Of a stretch of DNA of 64,000 nt, positions 24,249 through 35,461 are shown one piece after another (position 1 is the stretch's first letter; every line of letters begins with the position of its first letter). Both the position numbers and the translations under genes were made by a program. The notes beneath the pieces were generated by a model. It searched no databases and was not told the origin of the DNA. It was given only the letters and a program-made list of their open reading frames with translations. This DNA is from Parascedosporium putredinis (lineage: Eukaryota; Ascomycota; Sordariomycetes; Microascales; Microascaceae): the NCBI GenBank assembly GCA_949357655.1, contig CASHTG010000017.1, positions 1,240,001 through 1,304,000 of the forward strand, read 5' to 3'.

Positions 24249-26659
24249 TTAGCGGCTGCGAGGCTTTGACCTGCCTTCCTCCAGCGCTCTTCGAATGATT
24301 CCTGTTGCCTCATCCATCACATCGTAACCTCGTTTCCACGTGTAAAGCTGGACGCCTTGGTCGTCCAAAATCTCCTGAGCCCTCGCTAGTCGCCGCCGCC
24401 ACAGCTCCAGCTTCTTGTTCACCGTCGCGTTGCCCTGCTGCTGCCCCTGGCTGTTCCATTCCGAGGCCGTTGCAGCCGGCCCGTTGGGCGGCGTCCCCGA
24501 CATCCGGGGAGTCGACGCCGGAGGCGTTCTGTTGTCGCGAGGGGTAATGTAATCAGGACCCGCTCTAATGCTCTGGACACTCGAACCAGTGCCAGTGCGC
24601 CTCGGCGGCGGGAGGAGGCGTTTGTCGCGCTGCGGACCCGTCAGAGCCATTAGTCGCTCTTTGCGTGTCTCCCGGATACTGTCTATTCCCTGGCCCAGGC
24701 GTAGAGTTGTTCGAATATTGCGACTGAGAAAGGGGTGACGGGGGTTGCCGTCAGAGGGGGCGCCGACGGGCTTTCGAGACCGTGGCGGAGGCGGCGGCGG
24801 CGCTGGTGAGCTCCTCTTGGACGTTTGTGAAGAGTCTTCCTGTAGGGTGGAAGCTCTGCTTTCCGAAGAGCCGCTCCTTAGCGCAGCCGGTTTCGCCGGG
24901 CGAGGGGAGGGGCCCGGCTAGAGGGTCCTGAGCTGCTGCTGCTGCCCTGCCGGGGTTTTTTCATTTGCGGAGGGCCTTCTTTCGGCGTTGGGGGCTTTTC
25001 GTCATCCGAAAAGTCGATTAAATTCCCAGTCGGCACTTCCTCAACCTGCGAACTTCGCGGGGGTAGCTGTGGTCTGTGTGTCGGGCCATCATCCCCATGA
25101 GCCGGGGATGACCGGCGTTCCGGTTCCACCTTCGCTTTCAGTTTGTCCTTCTCCGCTCGGAGAATGCCCGCTGCAATCGAGGAGTCGAAAAAGTCGGGAT
25201 GATCCGGAGTTGTCACATCCCGAATAAAGATGGCCAGCACGCGTCCTGGGTGCGCCACTGCAAGCTCCGTATACACCTCAAGATCGGCCTCTCCGCTATC
25301 ACCGACGAGGATGAACTTGCGTTCTGGGAAGTCGGCGAGAATCCTCTCCAGCGTTGGCTTCTTACGTTCCGCCACGGGCTCAAAGATACCCTGCAGCATG
25401 CCGTTGTACGCCTTGAGGTGCATGGAGCCGGGAGGCAGGCCGGATATCTTGAAAAAGGTGGCCAGCACAGGGAATAGCTGCCAAGGGCTGTTGGAGCAGT
25501 AGTGTATGCCCACCCCCATCGCATGCATCTTGTTGTACCATTCCCTGACCCCATCAACCGTGAGCCCCGGTAGATCCCGAATAAAAGTATTCCGGAAGAT
25601 CTCGCGCGCACCCGCCGAGATGTTGGACCGCTTGATCGTGTCATCAATGTCGCTAATGACGCTCACACCAGCAGACTCGGTGACTTGGACTTCCTGTATT
25701 GTCGACAGCCTCTCGTTTGCCAGCACCCTGACGTGTGTCGGCACAAAGGGAAGCGCCGCTCTGATGTTGAACTGGCCCGACGCATTGGTCATGACCGTCC
25801 GGGACTGCGAGCACGACTCGTTGTAAAAGAATATCGTAATGGGAATCTGCGTAAACGGCACTGTGAGGAACGGCGCGATACGCGCGGCAAGGTTTATGTT
25901 AGCGGTGGCCAGCTCAGCCTCCGTCAAGTCCATGCCCGCCGACGAGGCTGTCGCTGGTCGCTGAGGAGGGGCGAGCCCGACCGGGGTCGTGCTCCGAGAG
26001 TTGCCACCAAGGCTGTTCGGGCCTGGCCGGTACGGCTTATCGGGGTCCTCAGTGTACTGCCCTTGGGATGCCGCCTTGCCCTCCTCTTGTCCCCTCTGCT
26101 CGATTTTGGCCGCCTCGAGAGCAATTTTCTCTTGCACCCTCAGGTCCTCATGCGATGCAAGAGCTCCCGAATCATCCCCTGCTGCCCCGCCCCCTTGCTG
26201 AGCATCTATCCTCGGGATGCCGCTAAGTTGCCGCGCCAGGCCGAGCATGATTCGGTTCTTTCTCGTTAACGGGCCTTTGTGGGGCGAGTATAGCCATCCT
26301 CGCACGTCAACATCGACAATGGCGTCCTTGTCCCATTCGCGCTCCCAGCCCGTATCCCAGTAGTCGTCATCCCTCATCCCCCGGCGCCCCATCAGTAACC
26401 GGTGGCGGGGACTGTGCAAGTCGGTCTTTACATGGCGTTTGGCGTACGTGGGGAAGAGTATCATTTGGTCGGTTCCCTGAACAGTTACCCGAGCATCCGG
26501 GAATGCGCCGGGTATGGATTGGCGCTCGTGCTCAAACGGATCAAAGGCCGCCGTTCGCGTCTGCGCATATGACTCCCGAATCTCGCTCACGGCCGAGGCC
26601 CCTGCCCTGTACACGGACCCTGCCATAGCCGCCAACCTCGTCCGCCTCGACGTGCGCAT
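24249..26659 (-). CDS. APP1: App1-type phosphatidate phosphatase (one frame break, 5' end uncertain)
   Basis: Homologue of yeast App1, a Mg-dependent phosphatidate phosphatase of cortical actin patches (DUF2183, haloacid-dehalogenase-like fold) that makes diacylglycerol during endocytosis. The protein contains MAGSVYRAGA, QMILFPTYAKRHVK, a central domain with the catalytic DxDxT motif in SDIDDTIKRS (about residue 335), then HYCSNSPWQLFP and FILVGDSGEADLEVY, the later metal/phosphate motifs. The C-terminus is proline-rich, as expected for SH3 binding, and ends with a conserved charged helix (KKLELWRRRLARAQEIL) in another frame. One missing C in the run 24904-24907 joins the two, giving 803 residues from the ATG at 26659. 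The same frame is open and coding-like upstream of an in-frame TGA at 26672-26674, so the true N-terminus may lie further 5'. Confidence 0.9.
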
Positions 26660-26674
26660 CCCCCGTCCGAATCA

Positions 26675-27040
26675 TATCCACCCCACCGGGGCCCCATAGC
26701 GTCCGCCCCCATCTTGCCCCAGTCCGTTTCCCGACGTCGACGACGAAGATGCCGGCAGCATCTTGTCTTGACCTATATGCCCGACCCCGCGAGGCTTGGC
26801 CGCACGTCGCGGGGCAAAGGCGAACCGAGCCCCTTGGCGGCGGACAAGGTCGAGCACGCCGGGCTTCCCGTCGAGCCGGCGGCGATACCTCGAGAGGAGG
26901 AAGTTGTGAATGCGCGACTGGGCGCGGTGCTTGAATTTCGGGAGTGTGTCGAGGTGGAAGAGCAGCACGCGCTCCTGGTACCGGGTGCGGAGGGCGCTGG
27001 GAAATAGGTAGCGAAGGAGCTCCCGCTTATTATGCGATGG
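26675..27040 (-). other. Coding-like segment upstream of APP1, same frame
   Basis: About 120 codons open in the frame of APP1, with C-ending codons and a plausible protein character (segments RYQERVLLFHLDTLPKFK and RIHNFLLSRYRRR). It is separated from the APP1 ATG only by TGA at 26672-26674. It has no ATG of its own at the left, so an upstream exon would be needed; an AG acceptor near 27033 is available. It may be the N-terminal part of App1, disconnected by missing bases in the C- and G-runs around 26660-26700. Confidence 0.45.
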
Positions 27041-27855
27041 GGGCAATCGTGGAAAGGGAGCCAGCGTGATCAATCGACGCAAATAAAGACAAAAAAGTGT
27101 CGATGCCGAAAACAATTGATTGCCGATGGGCTCCGTCGAGGAATGTGCAAGAAGTTTGGGGGTAATGACTCGGTTCCTGGTGTGGCCTCGAGGACAGTTG
27201 GATGATGACGAAAGTGCTTGTTGGATGGGCAGGCACGGTCAGCTTGTGAGGTGGGGCGTCATCTGCGCATCCCGGGAGGGCTCCTCAATGCCATGCACCT
27301 TCCAAGCCTGGAGCCAAGGTTCGGAAAGGCCCTGTTTATTCCTCCGCCAAAGTCCTAAAGTACTGAGGTAATAGCATGGTCATGCACGTTGACATGATTA
27401 TGGCGCACACTAAATAGGGCCCTACTATCGAGGTAGCTCACCCGCAAACACGGGCTGCCACACAAGACGGCAGCTTCCACCCAATCGGACTCGGGGCTAC
27501 CAAACCTCAGTCACTGTGCACTGAGCCTTAAGCCTTAAGCTGAGGCCCCCGCCACACCCCAGGTCCACGTGATTGTGTGCTGAGCCCGTGGCCTGGCAAC
27601 GCCGAAACATTCCAGCGTTCAATTCCAGAGGGATACCCTCATCTCAAGCTCACGACCGCAACTATTCTTTAGTTTTATTTTTTGTTTTATTTTTATTTTT
27701 CAAAAATATCTTGCTCTTCATGATTGAGACACAAGGATTCAGAAATCTATAAAAATACGCTGAAAAGAAGAGGACACTGTCCGTGCTCCGGCGGGAACCC
27801 GTCATCATGCAAATCCCAAAACGTGAAGATGGTTGGTGGGGCGGGTACTTGGGTA
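27041..27855. other. Intergenic between APP1 and DRS1
   Basis: AT-rich in the middle (27660-27760). Presumed promoter of APP1 on the left and 3' flank of DRS1 on the right. No gene supported. Confidence 0.5.
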
Positions 27856-30352
27856 TTAACTTGATGCTATACGACTAGCCTCACCTCCGGCCTCCCTTAG
27901 GCTTCCCCTTGGGGCACCCTTGCCCTTGGAGGCGGCTTGGCCTTTGCTACCCACCCGCGACCGAGTCGGCTTCGATATCTTGGACTTGGGTTGCTTCTTT
28001 AGCTCGAGCACCGCGCCTTTCCCGTCCCTCTCCGCCCGGCCCTTCTTCCACGTCGGTCCCTCGGATCGGGACGCCTTGGCGTCCAGCTTCTTCTTATCCT
28101 TGTTGCTCAGGCTCTTGCCGCCGTGTTTCTTCTTCAGAGACTCCCGGAGGCCGTTGAGCTGCGAACGACCAGCCTCCTTTGCCTTCTTCTTGTCGTGCTC
28201 CGACTCGAACCAGGTCCTCTTGGGGCGGCCCTTGATCTCGGCCTCATGCTCCATCAGGTTCTCACCCTTCTTGACTTGCATCTCCATATGGGCCAACTGC
28301 TTCTCATCCTTTTCCTCCTTCATGATTTCATCAATCTCGTCCTCCATGTCGTCAATCTTCTTCTGCCACTTGTCCGCCTCGACCGGGTCAATTACCCTGC
28401 TCGTAATCTTGGAGCCCTGCGCCTTGCCAGCCCTGACGGCGGCTCGGACCACCTTGCGATCAGGTTCTGCCGCTAGTGTACACGCGCTACCGCTCCTACC
28501 CGCTCGGGCAGTACGACCGACTCTGTGCACATAAATCTCGACGCTCTGGGGTGCCTCGTAGTTGATGACCGTGTCCACGCCCTTGATGTCCAGACCTCGA
28601 GAGGCCAGATCAGTGGCTAACAGATATGATACCTTGCCGTCTCGAAACGTTTCGACGCTGGAAATTCTCTGTGATGAAAAGAAAAATTAAGTTAGCACAT
28701 GTACACGGGTGGAGGTTGAGACAAGTGGTGATATGATCCTAACGTACCTGTGCTTGGTTCATGCTACCGTGGAGTTCGGCGGACGAGAGGCCCAGCATCC
28801 CAAAGACTATGCGGGCGAAATGCGCTTGCTTCTTCTGCCGGAAAAAGATAATGACCCGCTCGTGGTAGAGGTTCTTGCAGAGCCAGACCAGGTATCCCAT
28901 GCGCTTCTCTTCCCTACCAGGCCTCAGTCTCACAAACTCCTGGGTGAGGGTACCGGCCGTGCTCTTCTGCGAGTCCACCATAAGACGGACGGGCTTGTTG
29001 AGACCAACGCGAATAAGCTGGTCGACCGACGAAGTCATGGTGGCGGAGAACAGCATCGTCTGCCGAGACTTGGGGAGCGTCGTGAGGATCTCGTTCAACT
29101 CGTCCGCGAAACCGTCTTCGAGCATGCGATCGGCCTCGTCCAGAACCAGGATTTCGACCGTGTCAACCGTGAAGCTCATCGAATTCCTCATGTGGTCGAT
29201 GAATCGACCCGGAGTAGCGATGATGACGTCGGGCCGGAGCCGGAGCTCGTTCTCCTGCGCCTTCAGGCTCAAACCACCGACGGCGAGTGAATTTGATGTC
29301 GGTAAACGACGCGAGCTTCACCGCAACGGCGTGACATTGGATGGCAAGCTCACGAGTCGGTGTGAGGACGACGACGCGAGATGTGGGGACTTTCTTGGGC
29401 CTGAACAGGAGTCGCTCGATGATGGGGAGGATGAACGCGGCAGTCTTGCCGGAACCCGTCACGGCTCCACCAACGACATCCTTTCCGAGGAGGGCCATCG
29501 GAATCGTTTTGCTCTGAATGGGAGTAGGTTTCGTGTAGCCCGCGGCAGCCAAACCTCGTAGAATGGGCCTGCTGAGCGACATACTTTGAAACATGCTGTC
29601 CTTGCCCTTCTTGGTCGCGTCAGTCGTCTCCTCCTCTGGCGCAAAAAGGCTGCTCGTTTCGCCACTTCCTCGGCGTCTTCTTCACCGTCAGAGTCAGAGT
29701 CGCGGCCACCGATGTGATCGGCAACTTCATCTTCATCTTCATCTTCATCACTGTCCTCCACGGGTGAGTGGGCGTCCTCCTCATCAGACCCGGCATTGTC
29801 CTCGTCTTTCTCCCCTTCCTCCTCCTCATATTCAGAGTCGACATCCATGCCAAAGGCATCGTCGGCCAAGACCTCATCTTCGGCATCGTTCAGGTCAAGG
29901 TCTAGGTCTTCGTCGTCTTCGAGGTCTGCCTCATCATCTCCATCGCTTTCCGAATCAGAGGTGTCGTCCTTGTTCGACTTTGTCTTTTTCTGCTCCTTCT
30001 TTTCTCTTCTCCTTTCGATGATGGCGTCGAGATCTACTCCCTTGTTCGCGCCATCCATTCCCTTTAGCACCATCAAATCCCCAGCCCTCGAACTCATCAT
30101 CCCCAAGGTCGTTGGCGCCATCGGGAGCAAACTCGAAATCGGAGGCCATGGCCCCGTCGTCCTCGTCATTCTTGCCCCAGAGTCCTTCCGGGCCAGACTC
30201 CTTCTCAGTCGCCCTTCCCTTCTTTCCCTTCTTAGTCGGCTTGGCCTTCTTTTGGGAGGCTCTGGCGCAAGATCCTCCTCATCCGGTACGGCGTCGGAAT
30301 CCTCGATCGTGTAGACGAAGTCGTCGTCGATGGACCGTTTCTTGAGGGCCAT
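27856..30352 (-). CDS. DRS1: DEAD-box RNA helicase Drs1 (four frame breaks)
   Basis: ATP-dependent RNA helicase for 27S pre-rRNA processing and 60S ribosome assembly in the nucleolus. The start is MALKKRSIDDDF at 30352. Domains in order: a lysine-rich then strongly acidic Asp/Glu/Ser N-terminal third; the Q motif FQSMSLSRPILRGL with PIQ; motif I AVTGSGKT; Ia PTRELA; TPGR; motif II DEAD; motif III SAT; V TDLASRGLDI; VI HRVGRTARAGR; then a basic coiled tail with KKGENLM and RPKRTWFE, typical of Drs1. One intron, 28747-28669 (79 nt, GTACGT..CAG), splits the helicase after MNQAQ. Frame breaks occur at 30250-30253, 30063-30065 (two bases), 29643-29647 and about 29284-29289 (two bases). All are cured by added bases, giving about 807 residues. 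Motif order and tail make the orthologue call firm. Confidence 0.95.
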
Positions 30353-31250
30353 TGTGAAGGTACGGCTCTAGGAGAAATGATTATAATTTCCTAAATTGCC
30401 GAGAGGAAAAAGAGAAGAAAATTGACAAAATGGGTGGCAGCCGAGTGCTACGGGCGGTTCATGTGTCAACTAGAACCAGAACTCTTTTTTTCTTTTCCCC
30501 CAAAGAAGTCGTCAAGCTCTCCGAGGGGCATACGGCGACCAACCCGCCAAATTCTCAGAAATTTTCAGATTCTGCCGTTCTCCCGATCTGGCTGTTGTGG
30601 GGCAGGCGGTGAGCCTGGCATCAATTGATGGGAACACCAGGATTGACTGAACCCAGCCAACGCCAGACGCACACTGGCACATAGACAGGGAGCCAGCTCC
30701 AGGGGTCCGTCGAGAAGAACACTCACAACCTTGAAGGGTGGGGGCCCAGGACCAAGAGAATTCCCCACGTGATTGCTGACATGACCAGACCCACCACGAA
30801 TAAATGATGAGGGTGGGTATCTTGTACCTCTGCGCAGACAACATGGTACGAGAATACATGCTTCTTTTCCCTTCGAAAAGGGTCTTGTCTTTGAGGAAGA
30901 GGCGAATGGCGACGTCAGGAACAGGCCCTCCGCTAATAAACAACCCCACCATTTTTATTTCGTTGATTGGGTGACGGGACACTTCCTCGCCGGCGCAAGA
31001 GACGAAGCAGGCAGGAAGAACGTTTTAAAGGATAGAGGTTGTCCATCCCACTTTCAACTCAACCTCTGCAAGTTCTTGACGTGTTTTCGGCTTGTCGTCC
31101 GCTGTTGTTTTATCCATCCAAGCTTTCCCCATCTTCCATCTCCGGGGCTATTTTACTTACGCGTCGCCTTCATCCTTTTCGATATCTCTTCCATCCCCCT
31201 TTCTCCTCAACCCCTCCTACCCCTCCCACCCCTCCCGCAAAGAGCAAAAA
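30353..31250. other. Shared divergent promoter of DRS1 and EB1
   Basis: About 900 bases between two divergent start codons. The right part (31180-31240) is a pyrimidine-rich leader running into the EB1 ATG. No open frame of its own is supported. Confidence 0.6.
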
Positions 31251-32270
31251 TGGGTGAATCCAGGTACGCCAGGCCCATTTCGCATATCAGCTCCGAATTT
31301 TGCTGTCATTGGGGCGGACGTTATTGGTTTGCATACTGACTTGTTTGTTCTTTTTTACTGTAGACAGGAGCTCGTCGCTTGGCTTAACCAGCTACTCCAG
31401 CTGAACATCACCAAGGTTGAGCAATGCGGTACCGGGTAAGTCATGTCTCCATGCAGCAACGCGCAACCTCCGATCATCACCCCCTACGAGATACATCGAC
31501 TGACAAGAATATCGGACCAGCGCGGCGCTATGCCAGGTGTTCGACAGCATTTTTATGGATGTCCCGATGTCTCGAGTCAAGTTTAACGTGAACAGTGAAT
31601 ACGCTTATATCCAGAACTTCAAGGTCCTACAAAGTGAGCACCCCCGCCCGGTCCCAACCCCACGCACCCCCTCCTTGCCCTTTAATAGGCCGTGATCTCC
31701 AATGTGGCGCGAGAGATGGAAGGTTAACCGATATATTCCACAGACTGCTTCAATAAGCACAGCGTAGACAAGCCTATTCCCGTCGAGTCTTTGGTCAAGT
31801 GCAAGATGCAGGACAACTTGGAGTTCCTGCAGTGGACTAAGCGGTACTGGGACCTCAACTTCCCCGACCACGACTACGACGCGGTCGCGCGCCGAAAGGG
31901 CAGCGGCATGCCCGCCTCCGCCGGTGCGCCCCGAATCACGAGTGCCGGCGGAGCCAGGCGAGGAGGTACGACGCCTACTGCCGGCCGCCCCAAGGTTGGC
32001 GGCGGTGGCGGCGTTGTTTCTGCCGCTCTTCAAAAGGAGAATACCGAGCTTAAGGAGACGGTTACCGGACTGGAGAGGGAGCGAGACTTCTACTTTAGCA
32101 AACTTCGCGATATCGAGCTCTTGGTTCAGGCGGCCGTAGAGGACGACCCTGAGCTTGAAAAGCAAGAGGATGGGCTCGTCAAGCAGATCCAGAACATCCT
32201 CTACTCGACAGAGGAAGGATTCGAGATTCCCGCCGAAGCGGATGGCCTCGACGACCAAGAGACATTCTGA
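31251..32270 (+). CDS. EB1-family microtubule plus-end protein (Bim1/Mal3)
   Basis: Tracks growing microtubule ends and recruits partners through its C-terminal coiled coil. Four exons: 31251-31264, 31364-31435, 31521-31633 and 31744-32270, with short GT..AG introns (99, 85 and 110 nt). The first exon encodes only MGES plus two bases, and the ATG follows AGCAAAA, a good fungal context. The 241-residue product has a calponin-homology domain over roughly residues 1-105 (LVAWLNQLLQLNITKVEQC, VKCKMQDNLEFLQW, RYWDLNFP). A basic Ser/Gly/Arg linker follows, then the EB1 coiled-coil domain with ERDFYFSKLRDIELL (the FYF/IE signature). The C-terminus is acidic and ends in ETF, in the manner of the EEY/F tail. 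The frame is fully intact. Confidence 0.97.
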
Positions 32271-34194
32271 TTGCGCGGTGACTCACCCCCACGCACGCCA
32301 CGTAACAGAAGAGGAAGAAAAAGGCATTGCATGCAAAGTTACATGTTGGAATAATGAGAGGAGAAGGTAACTTGAGCACGCCGCAACGCAAGCGACGAAC
32401 TGACGAAAATTATCAATTCATTGGGCGAGGAGTTTATCATAGGCCTTTCATCATTAAGAAGCCTAGATTCGGTACTGGTTTTGCGTACCATCATGAGTGG
32501 AGTCGGTGAAGTTGTGCTATTATACGTACGCCCCTGAGTTATACCATAGAATACTGTTCAAGGCGGCTTGTGCGCTTATGCGCTCGTGCGCTCCTCGACG
32601 TTGGACGTCTTTGTGAGATTCAGGACTCGAGCCGTCGGGGAAGAGGAGGGGTTCTGCCGCCTTGTGACCAGAATTCTCGTCAATGAACAAAATTGTGTTG
32701 AATGCTCTATGCCCGCGTTGAAGGCTGTCAATGCATTTCTATTTGTCTTGTTTTCCTATTATTTGCTTGTCTGTGCCTGCGTTCCGTACCTTGAATTTGG
32801 TATCGCGAGATTTGACGAGGGTGTACATTTCGACCCCACCACCCACTCGTGGGAGACTGTAGCCTTGGTGGTCGAATCAAAATTCCCAACATGTAGCTAG
32901 GATGCTCGTTCCTCTCTCCTTTCTCTACGTTGAGCAGACGTTGGACTTCTACGTACAGCGAAACCTCGCGACTTTACCGTCAATCGACGAGGCTGATGAA
33001 GATAACTAGCCGCCCTTGGATGCTCCTCGCTAAATAAAATCGCAAAAGGTTAAAATGGTCCCAACCCTAGACGATCGAGACGGTCTCTCGGCCACGGCGC
33101 TTGCGGCAGGGATGAGTGGTTCTTGATGGAGCTTGGTCTGGTGGATGACGTGAATGTGCGCCACAACGTCGACGCGAGAGTTCGTAGTGCATGAATCGCC
33201 TTCCCCAAAGCGGGGAGGCCAAAAGTGCATCGGGGGTATTCTTTTCGATCCCCCTATAAAATAGGGGTCGTTGGAAGGAGAGAATACTACTAAAGGAAAG
33301 CCGCCGACTGATGCTGACGAGCCTCCCACTCTCTTTTGTTCCTGTTCCGCCAGCAACCTACCAACGTGAAGAAATCTAGGGAGCGGAGAGTTCAACAACC
33401 ATTATCGAGGCCTGTTCTTTTGAGGCCTGTCCTTCTTCTCTTTCAGCTCCAAACGGGCGGGTGCCTCAGCTGAGATTTGCGCCAGCCTTGGACTTGGAAC
33501 GGCTCCAATACATCAATGGAACGATCCCTCCATACATTGATGATATATTACCAGAGTTGTAATAATCCCCGCTAGAGAGTGTGCTTGTGTGCCTTGGTTC
33601 CCTAGTTTCCGATTTGGAAAGCGGTCACTGGGACCCAATCCATTGGATCACCTGCCTCGAACAAAAACGGCAGTCGAGCCCGCCTAATCCCAAAGAAGGT
33701 GCGGGCAACCTCAGAGCTTAGGACGCAATCGACTCAACAACCACAGTCATTCCCACCCACCCTCATTTCCAAATCTCGAAGCCAATCTCGTTGGTTCTGC
33801 GCATCTTAAACCTCTTCTCCTCATTCCCTTCCCTCTCTCACAAAAATTCCCCTAAATCCCCGAATCCCTTCACTCCCGCCTCAAAAGAACAAAAGAAAAA
33901 ACGGCCGTCCTTCGGATTACCCCACCAAGCACATAATACTGGCACCCAACCAGCCTCGCTTCGCACGTGTCGGTATTAATCGATTGTGCCAATAAACGAT
34001 ACCCTCCCACGGCGACTGGCAAGCCCCGCTACACAGCAATCCTCGACAATAACCACTGAAGAGGTCCACGCAAACCAATTTGATATTTCCAATTTATCTT
34101 GTAGGCCGCAGCCTCAGATTCTTCGCTTGAAGCATTCGAGCGGACCCCGACCCGGGTGCTCCGGAGAGATTAGGCACCCAAGCAGGCAGCGATC
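32271..34194. other. Intergenic between EB1 and VAM7
   Basis: No supported gene in 1.9 kb. A small inverted repeat, CCCCTAT/ATAGGGG with a 3-base loop, lies at about 33252-33268. The last 400 bases are pyrimidine-rich and form the probable leader of VAM7. Confidence 0.5.
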
Positions 34195-35302
34195 ATGGCA
34201 CCACCGGCGGAGATCTCCATTCCCTCGACCATCGTCTCCACGGCCGAGTCGAAACCCTTTACCCTGTACAACATCACTCTCCGCCTCCCCTCCGCTCGTT
34301 CGTCGTCCAGAAGCGATACTCTGACTTCGCCACCCTCCACTCAGCCCTCACCTCTCAGGTAGGCGCACCGCCTCCAACTCCTCTTCCGTCCAAATCATGG
34401 CTCAAGTCGACCATCTCCTCGCCCGAGCTTACCGAGCTCCGCCGCCAGGGCCTCGAGGCCTACCTCCGCGCCATTGCAGAATCCCCGATAGACGGTGGCG
34501 AGATACGACAACGTGGAGGAGTTTCCTCTCGCTTCCCAGCTCAAGCACCTCCGCGTCTGCCGCGTCGGCAGCCGGCATGATTGGTACGGCGGCCGTCGGG
34601 GCCGCGGACCCGACCATGTGGTTGGACATGCACAGGGAGATGAAGGCCTGCCTCCACTCGGCGCAGAGCCACCTTACGAAGCGGGACGGCGCATACGATG
34701 CTCACAATACCTCGACCGCGGCAGAGGCAGGCGCCGCGGCAAAGAGAGAGCTCGTCAAAGCAGGCACATTACTAGCCAGCCTCTCCGACGGGCTGCGGAC
34801 TATACAGGAGAGCAGCCGGTTGGGTGACGGGGAGGTGAGGCGGCGGCGGGATCTGCTCGGCGCAGCGAGGGTGGAGAGGGACGGTCTAGAGCGATTGAGT
34901 AACACGATATCGCCGTCGCAGACTGCCATGAGGAGTGGCGGACGTGACGGTCCGTCTTGGGGCGGCGACAAGGCGTCCTTGCTCTCGGGGGCCTCGACGT
35001 CCTCGTCTAGCAGGAGTGCGACGCGGCCGGGCGGTCGCGTAATCGGCGCGCCGCTACCCGAAACCGATCAGACGCGGGAGCTCGACAACACGCAGCTCCT
35101 GTCCCTCCAGAAGCGGGTGCTCACCGAGCAGGACCAAAACGTCGATCAGCTCACGGCCATTGTCCGCCGGCAAAAGGAAATTGGGCTCGCCATCAAGGAC
35201 GAGGTGGACCGGCAAACGGAGATGCTGGACATGATGAACGACGACGTGGACCGCGTGGGCAACAAGATCAAGGTTGCCAAGAACCGGACGAGAAACCTCT
35301 GA
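34195..35302 (+). CDS. VAM7: Qc-SNARE Vam7, PX domain plus SNARE motif (two frame breaks)
   Basis: Vacuolar SNARE for homotypic vacuole and endosome-vacuole fusion, held at the membrane by PI3P through its PX domain. The start is MAPPAEISIPS at 34195. The PX domain (about residues 10-125) shows QKRYSDF, PLPSKSWL, RQGLEAYLRAI and SPDRRWR once two single missing Cs are allowed for, in the C runs 34287-34290 and 34483-34486. A long linker follows, then the Qc SNARE motif over the last 60 residues (LQKRVLTEQDQNVDQL, RRQKEIGLAIKDEV, MLDMMNDDVDRV), ending KNRTRNL and TGA. The corrected length is 369 residues. Vam7 normally lacks a membrane anchor; see the finding on the in-frame sequence after this stop. 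Confidence 0.93.
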
Positions 35303-35461
35303 CTCGTGGTGGGATGGGCCGTCCGAAGCTTCTTCGCCCTCATGGAAACGGTGCTCTGGGTGCGGTGGATGACGGCCAATGCGGCTGCGGGGTTCCTGTG
35401 GGGGCTGCAACTGCTGCTTTATGCGATGAGAGGCATTCTGGATATTCGGACTTACCTCTAG
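35303..35461 (+). other. In-frame hydrophobic extension after the VAM7 stop
   Basis: The VAM7 frame continues for 52 sense codons after UGA-CUC before TAG at 35459-35461. The encoded segment is rich in Leu, Val, Ala, Trp and Met (for example FLWGLQLLLYAM). Base composition stays GC-rich to exactly this second stop and only then turns AT-rich. It could be a readthrough extension, an alternative C-terminus, or chance. Confidence 0.35.
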
